Virus record (IMG/VR): IMGVR_UViG_3300043640_000123
Coordinates: 1-37,955 of that record
Origin: a virus
Reading direction: 5' to 3' (one strand)
DNA length: 37,955 bases
The position numbers and the translations under genes are program-made. Of this stretch, positions 27,531-36,056 are shown in pieces. How positions within the stretch are numbered: position 1 is the first letter of the stretch; each line of letters starts with the position of its first letter. Below the pieces are notes generated by a model. That model had not been told where the DNA came from. It saw only the letters and a list, made by a program, of their open reading frames with translations, and searched no databases.

Positions 27531-28967
27531 TTAGGCCTTGATGCGGAGGAGCCGGAACGCGTCCGGGTTGACCACACCGGCACCGACGCGCCAGTACGCG
27601 AACCAACCGGCCTCACCAGTGGGCCGACCGTTGGCACCCTTGACGAGGGGCTCATAGACCATGGTCATTCCAACCCGGTCGATGATGTAGTACTGGCGGA
27701 AATCCCCCAGGAGCAGCACGTCATTGCCCGTGGCAATCGCGCCGTTCATCGCGCTGGCCTCCAGGATCGGAGCTCCAAGGAGCTGTTCCGGCTGGCCCAT
27801 GCCCAGGTTCGCCCAAAAGCTGGAGCCCCCGCTTTCGTCGAACTGGCGGGTCATGTTGATCACGGCCTTGTCGGCCAGCCAGGTGGGGTTACCGGTCAGG
27901 CGGTAGCGCGGCGGGAGCGCACCCTCCAGGGCGTAGACGTCACCCACGGCGTACGCGCCGGTACCGATCGACGCGACACGGGAACCGGCCACGGCGGCCA
28001 CGCCAGTGACCACGCCCTCCGGCTTACCGATGCCGTCGCCCGTGGCGAACGCCACGGCCTCAAGCTGATCTTTGGCGTCCGCCAGGAGCGGGCCGACTTC
28101 GGAGGCGAACCCGGAGTCCGACAGGACTTCAAAGCTTCCCTGAATCCACGCGGCGGCTTTCTCCGGCTTGATGTCCGGGGAGCCGAACGTGGGGCTTGCG
28201 TCCGCCGCTTGCTCGGACTCAGCCAGCCATTCGGCGGTCACGCCGGAGGACGAGACACCGTGCCACACGTCGGTGGCGATCGTCCGCACGGTGGAGACCC
28301 GGCGGAAGGGGTTGGCGCTACCGGCGTTGGTGAGGATGATCGTCGGGTCCAAGGTGAACGGGACGAGGAAGCCACCAGCGGAGTCCGTGAGGGACATCGC
28401 GCGGCGGTGGGCCTCCGCCATCTTGTAGGCCTCGTATTCCGGCTGATCGAGCAAGGCCGGGTTGTTGTGGGTCAGGAGCTCCTCAAACGCGCGGTGATAC
28501 TCGTCCGAGCCGGTCAGGAGCATGTGCTGGGAGAGACGGCCACCCTTGTCAGAGCGGATCATCTTCTCCGCGCGGGCCTGCTGGGAGTCCGTGAGGAACT
28601 CCGCCGCTCCCTCGATCGCGTAGAGGGCCCGGGTCCGGAGGTCCCTGACCTGGTTGCGATCGTAGAGGTTCGCGGACCGGACGTTCTCCAGGCGCTCGTA
28701 CGGGTTGCGCTTGCCACGGGTGACAACCTCCGGGCCGCCGTCACGGGAGCGGGGGTCCATGGCGTGAGCCCGGACCTTGTCCACGCGCTCCTCGTGGGCA
28801 ACCTGGGTGTCGTACGCCTCCTGGGCCTCGTCGAACAGGCCCAGGAGCTCGTCCGAACGGGTGGCCTCCTCCTCCGTGGGCTCCTCCACGTCGGCCAGGG
28901 CCAGGATCTCTGTCCGGTAGGTCTCCAGCGTTTCCTTAAGAACCGCTGACCTCTTGCGTGCTGGCAT
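27531..28967 (-). CDS. Major capsid protein (HK97 fold)
   Basis: 478 residues, ATG 28967 behind CGGAGGATTGGCA. Residues 1-130 are a charged helical delta (scaffold) domain (KETLETYRTEILALADVEEPTEEE in parts; coiled coil). The shell domain follows: GGFLVPFTLDPTIILTNAG, KPEKAAAWIQGSFEVLSDS (E-loop to spine helix region), AFATGDGIGKPEGV, TWLADKAVINMTRQFD, and AYWRVGAGVVNPDAFRLL at the end. This is the HK97/phiC31-like class, matured by the protease encoded just upstream, whose gene it overlaps by 32 bp. Confidence 0.95.
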   Translation of the reverse strand: MPARKRSAVLKETLETYRTEILALADVEEPTEEEATRSDELLGLFDEAQEAYDTQVAHEERVDKVRAHAMDPRSRDGGPEVVTRGKRNPYERLENVRSANLYDRNQVRDLRTRALYAIEGAAEFLTDSQQARAEKMIRSDKGGRLSQHMLLTGSDEYHRAFEELLTHNNPALLDQPEYEAYKMAEAHRRAMSLTDSAGGFLVPFTLDPTIILTNAGSANPFRRVSTVRTIATDVWHGVSSSGVTAEWLAESEQAADASPTFGSPDIKPEKAAAWIQGSFEVLSDSGFASEVGPLLADAKDQLEAVAFATGDGIGKPEGVVTGVAAVAGSRVASIGTGAYAVGDVYALEGALPPRYRLTGNPTWLADKAVINMTRQFDESGGSSFWANLGMGQPEQLLGAPILEASAMNGAIATGNDVLLLGDFRQYYIIDRVGMTMVYEPLVKGANGRPTGEAGWFAYWRVGAGVVNPDAFRLLRIKA

Positions 28968-29871
28968 TGCCAATCCTCCGCATGGTGATCTTTCGCGCAT
29001 TGTGCTTCATGCGCGCGATCCGGGCAGAGTGGCCAGCGTTGGCCGGGTCTCCGGAGGACGGGTCCGCCGTGTGCGGAGTGTCCTGGCTGGACGGGTCCCC
29101 AGGGGGAGTGTCCTGGCCTCTTGAGCTATCCAGCTCATTTTCAGCGCGGACAGTACCACGATCACGAGACTTGGCCAGTAGCTCCTGGATCTCGTCCTCC
29201 TCGAACCCCTCCGCGCGCATGGCGTTGATCATCCGCCTGTGGGAGAGCGCGGCGGAGAGGATCGGGATGTCCTCCACCCGGAACAGATCCTCCTCCCCGT
29301 CGATCTCCGCGTGTCCGGCCAGCGCGGCGCGAACTCCAGTGATCATGGCCTCCGCGTACGCCGGGAAGGGAGTCGGGCCGTACTCCCTCATGTCGATCTC
29401 CATCCGGGTCACGGTCGGAAGTTTTCCGGCCTTGGTCCCCTTGCGCGGGACCCGGGTGGGGGTGGAGCGGAGGAACCGGCCCGTGAAGCTCTGGGCCGTG
29501 ATCGCTCCGGAGTTGATCGCCTCCAGGACCTCCTCCGCCAGGGCGGTCCGGTTGTACTTGGTCACGGTCCGGACACCCACGTTGTCCGCGTGCACTTCCA
29601 CGGGGGTACCGATCGGGACGGAGCCCCGGTCAGAGGGGGTTCCGTGAATGGTCAGGCCGTGGTTATAGAAGACACCGAACTTGTTACGACGATTGATGAT
29701 CGTTCGGTTGAACGCGGTGGGGTCGATCTCCTCCATGTAGTGGCCGTCCTGGTCCCGGATCTCCGCCGGGGTCTTGAAGACCGCCGCGTAAGCCTCCACG
29801 GTCCGGCCGTCTCCATCGTTTCTGATCTTGATGTCGGAGAGGGGGTACGAACGGACAAAGAACTCCGTCAT
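28936..29871 (-). CDS. Prohead protease (HK97 family)
   Basis: 311 residues, ATGA overlap with the portal gene. Family motifs: RTVEAYAAVF, FGVFYNHG (catalytic H71), TAQSFTGRF (catalytic S128), and FPAYAEAMI. The last 120 residues are a disordered acidic and then basic tail, probably a scaffold-like portion removed on maturation. It cleaves the capsid delta domain. The start is fixed by coupling to the portal gene. Confidence 0.93.
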   Translation of the reverse strand: MTEFFVRSYPLSDIKIRNDGDGRTVEAYAAVFKTPAEIRDQDGHYMEEIDPTAFNRTIINRRNKFGVFYNHGLTIHGTPSDRGSVPIGTPVEVHADNVGVRTVTKYNRTALAEEVLEAINSGAITAQSFTGRFLRSTPTRVPRKGTKAGKLPTVTRMEIDMREYGPTPFPAYAEAMITGVRAALAGHAEIDGEEDLFRVEDIPILSAALSHRRMINAMRAEGFEEDEIQELLAKSRDRGTVRAENELDSSRGQDTPPGDPSSQDTPHTADPSSGDPANAGHSARIARMKHNARKITMRRIGNASTQEVSGS

Positions 29872-31322
29872 GCGCTGGCTCCTACCTTGATCTTGACTTG
29901 GCCGTTCGTGGCCGGGGGTTTGGCCTCCGCCGTCTCCGGAGTGTTCATCTTGGGGACCGTGGCCTTGGCCGCCGCGTCCGCCGCCAGTTGCTCCGCAGAG
30001 ACCGGGGGCTGGAGCTGGACGGAGAACAGGCCCGTGTGTTCCAGGAGCCGGAAATTCTCGTTGACCACGGCCTCAACCACGGTGTCAGGCTTGTATCCGG
30101 CGGTGATCAACTGGTTGATCGTCCCGGCCTGTTTGGTCTGGATCTCCGCCACCACGTCCCGGTCCTCACGGAGGAACGGGATGTCCCTGTCGTCATACCA
30201 GAGCCGGGAGTCCTCGTCCGGGTCCACGAGGGAGGACAGCGCGGCGGCGGCCATCCGCCACAGGGGCCTCATGGTCATGTCAGCGAACCGGCGGCGGGCA
30301 GACGCGTAGTTGCCCGCGTTCAGGGCCGAACCCTGCATGCCCTCCGAGAATCCCACGATGGAGGCGGGCACTCCGGCGGCGGCGGCCAGCCTGGACTCCC
30401 CGGCCCCCTGAGTGGCTTTGAAATCGACCTGGCGGAGGTCCGCTCCCAAGGTCTTGGCGTCCGCGCCACCACCCATGATGATCGTCTTGTAGGCGTTCGC
30501 GGGGCCCGCGTGTTGCTCCTCGAACTGGGTCCTGAACCGCTTGACCTTGTCCGGGTCAATGGACGCGTCCAGGGAGATCCACGTGGTGGCCGTGGCCCCG
30601 TTCCGGAAGTATGCGGCCTTGTGCTGGCTGGCCGCCTGATCACCCATGATCTCCGAGAGAACGGGCTGGATCCAGGACATGCCACGGAACTGAAACTCCG
30701 GGTCCGGGTACGGCGCGAAATGCGCCATGTCCTCCGGAAAGATAATGTCCGCGTCCTCGATCGTCCGGCCGTTGGGGTGGTAGGCGTAGGCGATCACCTC
30801 CGCGTCAATGGCGTCCCCGAACATGTCCGGGTCATCGTGGGAGCCCATGATGATCGTGACCCAGTCCGGCCGGAGGCGGCGGAGGTACTCCCCCGTGATC
30901 GCCAGTGTCTCCGGGTCCACCCGGTCCCGCCGCGCGACGAACCCGTTACCGGCCAGGTCCGCGTCCTGGATCATCCGGGCCAGGAGGGAGCCCGTGGTCC
31001 CGCCGGTCCACGGCTCCTCCAGGAGGGCCAGCCGTGGGTCCCCGTAGAGATCCCCCGGCCTCCCCTTGCGGAGCTTCTGGAACTTGAACGAGGCCTCCGT
31101 GAAGACCAGGGAGCGGACGGCCATGAGGGCAAAGATCGGGCCGTTCCGCTTATAGACGTGCTGGGCCAGGGTGAGGTACTCCCCGGGGGCCGGGGTCTCC
31201 TCCCCGTTGGATACCGTGCCTCTGCCGTAGTACACGTTCCCGTCCACGGAGAACTCCGCGTCCGGGTCCACGCCGTAGGGGACGGTTCTCCGGCCCAGGA
31301 GGCGCTGGAGGAGGTTGGTCAC
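29868..31322 (-). CDS. Portal protein
   Basis: 484 residues, GTG 31322 in a GTGA overlap with the 60-aa membrane protein gene. HK97-type portal features: GPIFALMAVRSLVFTEASFKFQ, LLEEPWTGGTTGSLLARMIQDADLAGNGFV in parts, FQFRGMSWIQPVLSEIMGD, AGVPASIVGFSEGMQGSALNAGNYASARR in parts. The dodecameric ring forms the DNA port and head-tail vertex. A Pro/Ala-rich C-terminal tail follows. Confidence 0.93.
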   Translation of the reverse strand: MTNLLQRLLGRRTVPYGVDPDAEFSVDGNVYYGRGTVSNGEETPAPGEYLTLAQHVYKRNGPIFALMAVRSLVFTEASFKFQKLRKGRPGDLYGDPRLALLEEPWTGGTTGSLLARMIQDADLAGNGFVARRDRVDPETLAITGEYLRRLRPDWVTIIMGSHDDPDMFGDAIDAEVIAYAYHPNGRTIEDADIIFPEDMAHFAPYPDPEFQFRGMSWIQPVLSEIMGDQAASQHKAAYFRNGATATTWISLDASIDPDKVKRFRTQFEEQHAGPANAYKTIIMGGGADAKTLGADLRQVDFKATQGAGESRLAAAAGVPASIVGFSEGMQGSALNAGNYASARRRFADMTMRPLWRMAAAALSSLVDPDEDSRLWYDDRDIPFLREDRDVVAEIQTKQAGTINQLITAGYKPDTVVEAVVNENFRLLEHTGLFSVQLQPPVSAEQLAADAAAKATVPKMNTPETAEAKPPATNGQVKIKVGASA

Positions 31323-31501
31323 CGCTTCACGCTCCGCTCACGCTTGGGCTCGTCCACGTCGATCAGGATCAGGGCCGCCGCGATCGAGAGCGTACCTCCC
31401 AAGATCAAGCCCCACCACATACCAAACAGGCCGAATACTCCAGCGGTCACCGCCGCCAGTCCCAGTACGACGATCACGGAGCTGATCTGGGCCCGGCTCA
31501 C
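31319..31501 (-). CDS. 60-aa membrane protein between terminase and portal
   Basis: GTG 31501 in an overlap with the terminase stop; its own stop overlaps the portal start. Two hydrophobic helices (SSVIVVLGLAAVTAGVFGLF; WWGLILGGTLSIAAALILI) and a basic end (KRERSVKR). A membrane protein in this position is unusual but occurs in actinophages. Function unknown; perhaps docking of assembly at the membrane. Confidence 0.7.
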   Translation of the reverse strand: MSRAQISSVIVVLGLAAVTAGVFGLFGMWWGLILGGTLSIAAALILIDVDEPKRERSVKR

Positions 31502-32991
31502 AGGACCACCACGAACGGATCCATTACGATCTCCTTTTTGTTGCCATGCACAATCCGGCCCCAGAGCGCAAGCGACACGGAGACTAGCGGAGTGATGTCC
31601 ACCGCCGGGGATTTCCTGTCCCAGGCCCAGGCCCCGGCGGTCCCCATCGTGCGCTTGGTCGCGCCGGAGACGGCCACGGTCAGGGAGGCTTGGCCGACGT
31701 GGCGGAGCACGGGGTTAGTCTCCCCGTCCAACAGGGTGTAGTCGTAGAAGTAGCCGCACGCCGTGGCCATGTCCTGGGCCGTGGTAATGATCAGCTTCTC
31801 CAGGAGCGCCTCCTTGTCGTCCCGGGTCAGCTCCTTGTCCTCCTCCACCAGTTCCCGGATGTCCGGGATCAGGGTGGCGGCCTGGCTCTTGTCGTCGATC
31901 ACGGCGGCGGCCACGTCTGGCCGCTTCATGAGCCGCACCATCTCCGCCGCCATCCACCCGGTCCCCCGGCGGTGGGCATGGAGTTCGACATGCCACAGGC
32001 TGTCAGCGCGGCGGCCACAGAACGCAATGGCCCCGGCGGAGCGCTCCGGCGTGATGTCCGCCGCGATCACGATCCGGCCGTCTCTCCGGCTGGCCCCGTC
32101 CTCCAGCTCCTCCCAGACAGCCATGTCGATCACGGCGGCCCCTGTGGTGTCCTCCCCGATGCCGAGACGCTCACGGGCGAATTCGTCATCATCCATGGCC
32201 TCCCGTTCGGTCTCCACGAACTCCTCCGAGATCCGGATCCCCAAGGCCGGGTTGGCCTCGTACCACGCGTCTCGATCGTCCAGGCTCACGCCGGGGTTCC
32301 GCGCGGCCCACTCCATGTAGCGGAGGCGCTTGGACGTCCCCTCCCGGCCACGGCGCTGGATCTTGCGGAGCTGTTCGGAGTCCAGATGAGGCGCGCTGGA
32401 GTAGTACAAGATCTGGGGGTTCGGCCTGGCGGACATGGTGGGCATGATGGCCCCCACGGCCTTGGACGAGAGGTTGAACGCCTCGTCCAGGTAGATGTCA
32501 TCTCCGGAGAATCCACGGCCGGATCCACGGCTCCGCGCGATGAACCGGAGGCGGTTGCCGTTGAGGAGCTCCACCCCCTCCTCCCCGTGGGCCTCCGTGA
32601 CCTTGCGCACGCGCTTACGGAGATCATCGGTGTTCATGATCATGTCCCGTAGCCGGATGAACATCTCCGTGGCGGTCTTGAACTCATGGGCCGAATAGAG
32701 GGAGAGCTGGGAGCCGAACAGGAACAGCCCACCCAGTTGGCGGGCCGTGATGATGTCGCCCTTACCGTTCTGTCGGGCCACGATCGTGGCCACCTCCAGC
32801 GCGGCCCACTTCCCGTCCTCACGCTCCTGGAGCGTTTGCTTAAGGGCGTACCTCTGCCAGATGTCCAGGTCCCGGCCCGTGGACTGGACGAGCTCCACGC
32901 ATTCGGCCCCGGAGGAGGAAACACCCCGGGGCCCGGTGTCAAAGACCGGCGTCTGCGCGCCTACGCGCACGGGCTGTAGCAAGGTCGTCAA
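31498..32991 (-). CDS. terL: Terminase large subunit
   Basis: 497 residues from TTG 32991 (ACGGAGAGCGTCC upstream; overlaps the small subunit gene by 53 bp). ATPase domain: ATIVARQNGKGD as Walker A variant, DDIYLDEAF as Walker B with catalytic Glu, then SSAPH coupling-type motif. The nuclease domain holds acidic residues in AADITPERSAG, VIDDKSQ and SPAVDITPL. It pumps DNA into proheads and cuts concatemers. The alternative start is a downstream GTG. Confidence 0.93.
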   Translation of the reverse strand: MTTLLQPVRVGAQTPVFDTGPRGVSSSGAECVELVQSTGRDLDIWQRYALKQTLQEREDGKWAALEVATIVARQNGKGDIITARQLGGLFLFGSQLSLYSAHEFKTATEMFIRLRDMIMNTDDLRKRVRKVTEAHGEEGVELLNGNRLRFIARSRGSGRGFSGDDIYLDEAFNLSSKAVGAIMPTMSARPNPQILYYSSAPHLDSEQLRKIQRRGREGTSKRLRYMEWAARNPGVSLDDRDAWYEANPALGIRISEEFVETEREAMDDDEFARERLGIGEDTTGAAVIDMAVWEELEDGASRRDGRIVIAADITPERSAGAIAFCGRRADSLWHVELHAHRRGTGWMAAEMVRLMKRPDVAAAVIDDKSQAATLIPDIRELVEEDKELTRDDKEALLEKLIITTAQDMATACGYFYDYTLLDGETNPVLRHVGQASLTVAVSGATKRTMGTAGAWAWDRKSPAVDITPLVSVSLALWGRIVHGNKKEIVMDPFVVVL

Positions 32992-33178
32992 GGACGCTCT
33001 CCGTTCTGGCCGGGGCCACCTCTTCAAGCTTGGCCAGGACGTCCATGAGCTGTTTCGTGAGCGGGGCCACGACACTGGCCGGAGCGTCCTCCAGCTCATC
33101 CACGAGGCGATCCCGTAGGGCCTTGAGCCGGTCCGGGTAGGTCGTGAAATCAGCCTTGATAGCTGACAGGTCTGTCAT
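32939..33178 (-). CDS. Terminase small subunit candidate
   Basis: 79 residues, ATG 33178 behind GTGAGGAGCCGGGGCC. All helical (DFTTYPDRLKALRDRLVDELE; PLTKQLMDVLAKLEEVAP) with a basic end (ARARRRADAGL). Short for a DNA-recognition subunit, but its place directly before terL and the overlap are typical of actinophages. The name rests on position and helical content. Confidence 0.65.
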   Translation of the reverse strand: MTDLSAIKADFTTYPDRLKALRDRLVDELEDAPASVVAPLTKQLMDVLAKLEEVAPARTESVLDDLATARARRRADAGL

Positions 33179-33225
33179 GGCCCCGGCTCCTCACGTGATC
33201 AGGGCGAACGGTACCCTGTGCGCGA

Positions 33226-33426
33226 TCACCAGTCATCCGCCGTGGCGGGACGGGCCTCTGGGAGGGCCTGATAGCAGGTGGCGCACTCCCCGCGCGATCG
33301 GGTCTCGAACTCCGCGCGCTGGGACTCCCGGATCCGGATCTTGTTCCCACACTGTTCGGTGTGGTCGTACACCCAGATGGGCTCCGGCCCGGCGGGCTGA
33401 TCCGTGGGCTCCTCCGGCGTGCTCAT
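33226..33426 (-). CDS. 66-aa Cys-pair protein
   Basis: ATGA overlap with the upstream gene. It has a Pro-rich acidic start, then WVYDHTEQCG and GECATCYQAL, giving one C and a CxxC pair with a His, a possible zinc site. Function unknown; it precedes the terminase pair. Confidence 0.6.
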   Translation of the reverse strand: MSTPEEPTDQPAGPEPIWVYDHTEQCGNKIRIRESQRAEFETRSRGECATCYQALPEARPATADDW

Positions 33427-33764
33427 CCCCGGTCCCTCATCTCTGCCTCGTACTCGTCCCGGCTCCGGGCCCTTTGCTCCAGCTCCGTGATCCGCCGGGT
33501 GAGGTCACCAATGATCCCGTCCCGGATGTCCAGGGCTCCCTGGATCGACAGGAACCGGGACTCCAGCGCGGCCACGTGGCGCTCCGCCCATGCCTGGGCC
33601 TCCCGGACGTGTGCGGCCATCTCCACCTGGGAGGCGTACGGGTGGGCCCGCCGGATCGAGTCCCCGATCCGGCCACCCTGGCGGATCACGTCCTCGTAGT
33701 CCGGGAGCCGGTAGGCCCCCGCCTCCTCCGCCGGGGTGAGGGCCCGCTCACTGTCGCTCGTCAT
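33423..33764 (-). CDS. 113-aa coiled-coil protein
   Basis: ATG 33764 overlapping the YiiX-like gene. The central region is helical (VEMAAHVREAQAWAERHVAAL) and the C-terminal 45 residues form heptads (IRDGIIGDLTRRITELEQRAR). Possibly an oligomerising accessory of packaging, by position only. Confidence 0.6.
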   Translation of the reverse strand: MTSDSERALTPAEEAGAYRLPDYEDVIRQGGRIGDSIRRAHPYASQVEMAAHVREAQAWAERHVAALESRFLSIQGALDIRDGIIGDLTRRITELEQRARSRDEYEAEMRDRG

Positions 33765-34347
33765 CCGTCCACTCCGTTCCGCTCTGTGCGTACCTGGGCA
33801 TGATGAACCGACCGTCCATGATGAACCGGTCCCAGTGGCCGGGGGTGGTGAACCGGGTCAGGAGGTGGCCACCCGGGTTATCCAGCCCAACAGTCTCGTA
33901 AGCCCAGTCCGCCAAGGCCGAACAGATGACGGCCCCGGGGACCGCGTCCTCCGGCCACTCCTTGGCGGCGGCCACCCGGAGCCGGAGCGCCTCGTCCGCC
34001 GCCTCCACGATCGCGGTCCAGTCGTACGCCGTGCCCACGAGCGCCTCCGCCGCGCGGGCCACCAGGTAGCGCTGTTCCTCTGTCTTGGGCTGGGCCGTGT
34101 TCGCGTTCGTCAGCGGGCCGTCAAGGCGGGCCTGGACGTCACACCACCCGGTCCCGCTGGGCCGTCCCTCAATCCCCACCCACCTCCCCGTGACGAGGTC
34201 CTTGTGATGCACGATGATCACGTGATTGACCATGCTGGGCAGACCCATGAGCATGGCCCCGAACCGGATGGCCGCCGATATGATCCATGGCCCCTCCCGG
34301 GTCACGATCACGTCCCCGATCCCGATCTCTCCGCTGTATCTGGTCAT
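33748..34347 (-). CDS. YiiX-like (permuted papain/NlpC-P60 superfamily) protein
   Basis: 199 residues from ATG 34347 (CCGGAGAGGTC upstream). Motifs in the permuted order of the YiiX/YaeF group: GDVIVTREG, VNHVIIVHHKD (H42), VGIEGRPSG, then VGTAYDW and finally AVICSALADWAYE (C142), the likely nucleophile. Members are cysteine hydrolases acting on amide or lipid bonds; substrates of phage members are unknown. It lacks a signal peptide. Its place before terminase, not in the lysis cassette, argues against a simple lysin. Confidence 0.78.
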   Translation of the reverse strand: MTRYSGEIGIGDVIVTREGPWIISAAIRFGAMLMGLPSMVNHVIIVHHKDLVTGRWVGIEGRPSGTGWCDVQARLDGPLTNANTAQPKTEEQRYLVARAAEALVGTAYDWTAIVEAADEALRLRVAAAKEWPEDAVPGAVICSALADWAYETVGLDNPGGHLLTRFTTPGHWDRFIMDGRFIMPRYAQSGTEWTDDERQ

Positions 34348-34469
34348 GACCTCTCCGGCCGGTAAGTGCACTCCGAGATCTCGTGACCCATCGGGCCGCC
34401 ACGAGTGTCCCCACAGTTGGAACAGTGCGGGTTACGGCGGAGCTCCGCCGCCTCGTCTTCCGTGCTCAC
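34344..34469 (-). CDS. 41-aa Cys-pair microprotein
   Basis: GTG 34469 in an overlap with the upstream stop (GTGA) and ATGA overlap with the YiiX-like gene. HCSNCG...GHEISEC gives a zinc-type set. Too short to classify; coupling on both sides supports it. Confidence 0.6.
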   Translation of the reverse strand: MSTEDEAAELRRNPHCSNCGDTRGGPMGHEISECTYRPERS

Positions 34470-34612
34470 GCCTGGCCTCCCCAGGAGACTCCAGTGACGC
34501 GGGCCTCCGAGAGCTCCCGGACCCGGCCCCTGATCGCGGTGATGACAACCTCCGCCAGTTCCTCGTCCGATCGATGGCCAGACGTGGCGGTGATCTCTAC
34601 GGTGATCCTCAT
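34466..34612 (-). CDS. 48-aa hypothetical protein
   Basis: ATG 34612 in an ATGA overlap with the upstream gene. Strand then helix (RITVEITATSG; EELAEVVITAIRGRVRELS) then a short strand. Unknown function. Confidence 0.6.
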   Translation of the reverse strand: MRITVEITATSGHRSDEELAEVVITAIRGRVRELSEARVTGVSWGGQA

Positions 34613-34824
34613 GAGAGCGGGATCACCACGGTCTGGGTGATCGCGTCATCCTGGTCATCGTTGATCCGGCGGCGGCCTTGGTCGTCCAGGTCGTACACGT
34701 CCAGCTGGACCTCCCCCTCCGCCATGTAGAGGGAGCGGACCTCCGTGGGGTCGATCCCCATGGATCGGACCCCGGCCATGAACTGGGCCGTGGGGATGTG
34801 TGCGGGATAGTCCTTGATCGCCAT
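34609..34824 (-). CDS. 71-aa hypothetical protein
   Basis: ATG 34824 behind AGAGGAGCACACGC. Helix (IPTAQFMAGVRSMGI), then strands (VRSLYMAEGEVQLDVYDLD; AITQTVVIPL). Unknown function. First gene of the tightly coupled set that ends with the terminase. Confidence 0.65.
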   Translation of the reverse strand: MAIKDYPAHIPTAQFMAGVRSMGIDPTEVRSLYMAEGEVQLDVYDLDDQGRRRINDDQDDAITQTVVIPLS

Positions 34825-34884
34825 GCGTGTGCTCCTCTGGGTAGATCCTTGGTAAATGCCCCGGGATGGGGCTGTATGGCCGTT

Positions 34885-35226
34885 CTAGCTGGGTGTGTCC
34901 CCTTTGGGAGGGATTCCCTCCGGCCTCCGGAGATTGGCCGTCTCCGTCGATTCGTCATAACGGCGGTCCGCCACCCGCCGGACGATCAATGCCCTGGCGT
35001 CCCGGTCCCAACCGATCACCTGATAGTCCACGGCCTTGGCGATCGTGACCACGTCCCCGTGGACCTCGAACCGGGCCCGCTCCGCCACGGTGAGGAGCTC
35101 CAGACTTATCAGGCTGATTAGTGGAGCGGAGAGCACCGTGACCACGTTCCCCTCCCGCTGGACCGTGATGTGCTCGTACGTCTCCGGCGGCCAGACCCTC
35201 CGCGCGGGCCGGGCTGGCCTCGTCAC
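34885..35226 (-). CDS. 113-aa hypothetical protein
   Basis: GTG 35226 overlaps the stop of the lipoprotein frame as GTGA. Basic start, then a helix/strand region (VVTVLSAPLISLISLELLTVAERARFEV) and DRDARALIVRRVADRRYD. Unknown function. No clear ribosome-binding site, so translation is probably coupled; the upstream frameshift could therefore affect it. Confidence 0.55.
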   Translation of the reverse strand: MTRPARPARRVWPPETYEHITVQREGNVVTVLSAPLISLISLELLTVAERARFEVHGDVVTIAKAVDYQVIGWDRDARALIVRRVADRRYDESTETANLRRPEGIPPKGDTPS

Positions 35227-35659
35227 TGGATCTCGTAGGAGTTGATCACCAGGAGCTTGCACGTGGTCCCGGCGGTGACCTTGGGGTCCTCCACGTAGCC
35301 GTTCGCGTCCACGGTGGTGGACTGGCCCGCGCGGAGGTGGTTCACGAACGCGTCCAGGGTGGTGACCTGGACGGAGCCCTTCACAACCTCCACGGTGATC
35401 GTGTAGGCCCGCGCGGCCCCCGTGCTGTTCTTGACCGTGTGACCGGGGCCGCCACGTCCCCGAACTCCCCGGCGGAGCACTTGCCCAGCTTCACGTCCGG
35501 GGTGGGGTCATAATCGCCGTTGATCTCCACGCCGGGGGCCAGGAGGTCCGACTCCCCGGCGGGCACGATCTCCACGCCGGTCAGGTCCGGGCCGGAGCCG
35601 CACGCGGCCAGGACGAGCGCGGAGGCGGCCAGCGCGGCGGAGAGCTTGGTCAACTTCAT
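35223..35659 (-). pseudogene. Secreted lipoprotein gene with an apparent frameshift
   Basis: ATG 35659 behind TGGAGGTCCTC. The first frame gives a lipoprotein signal (LSAALAASALVLAACGSG, lipobox LAAC) and mature sequence to GKCSAGEFGDVAAP; it then runs into an unrelated end at 35381. The continuation (GHTVKNSTGAARAYTITVEVV... to SYEIQ) is in the -1 frame, ending at 35223. One additional C in the CCCC run of GGCGGCCCCGGT would join them into about 145 residues, a typical FxLYD-like beta-sandwich lipoprotein. Sequencing error, true mutation and frameshifting are all possible. A phage lipoprotein could act in superinfection exclusion, which is a guess. It has its own promoter. Confidence 0.75.
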
Positions 35660-35697
35660 GAGGACCTCCATGGGTCTGTGGGGAGAGTGCGGGCCAT

Positions 35698-35726
35698 ATT
35701 GAATCACGCCCTTGACAGAACGGCAA
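35698..35726 (-). promoter_or_regulatory. Lipoprotein promoter with the operator-like element
   Basis: Minus strand: TTGCCG (35726-35721), 17 bp, TTCAAT (35703-35698). On the plus strand the same bases read TTGAC-agaac-GGCAA (35712-35726), an exact match to the cassette element lying over the -35 region. It is the only such element inside the late-gene side. Confidence 0.6.
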
Positions 35727-35735
35727 GCTATGTGC

Positions 35736-36056
35736 CTACCACCGCGTGACCGTGTTCGTCTCCGGGACGTGCCAGGTCCCCGGGAGGTAGAGCTGGGTCC
35801 CGTACCCACAGCGCGATCCCATGGGGAGGACCATGTCCTCCGGGGCCTGGCCGGTGTGGAGCTTGACCCCTCCGTCCGAGAGCGGTTGGAAGAACAGGCC
35901 CGTGGGGTTGATCACGGCCAGGCCCACGATCGACGGAGTGTTCTGGTCCTCCGTGACCTCCGTGACGAACGCCATGCGACACACGGAGGCGTACCGGCCA
36001 TCCGCGCTCCCGCGCGCCACGTAGTGGACGAGGCGGCCAACGGTGGGTACCAGCAT
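35736..36056 (-). CDS. 106-aa hypothetical protein
   Basis: ATG 36056 behind AAGGAGAGATC. Beta-rich: VGRLVHYVARGSADGRY, RMAFVTEVTED, IVGLAVINPTGLFF, and TWHVPET at the end. A familiar actinophage protein pattern (VHYVxxGSxDGxYxxxCR), but no function is known. It is the first gene after the 276-bp intergenic region. Confidence 0.7.
   Translation of the reverse strand: MLVPTVGRLVHYVARGSADGRYASVCRMAFVTEVTEDQNTPSIVGLAVINPTGLFFQPLSDGGVKLHTGQAPEDMVLPMGSRCGYGTQLYLPGTWHVPETNTVTRW

Noticed and set aside
29898-31595. 565-aa plus-strand frame opposite the portal gene
   Set aside because: Antisense shadow of a clear portal gene; no start signal or domain.
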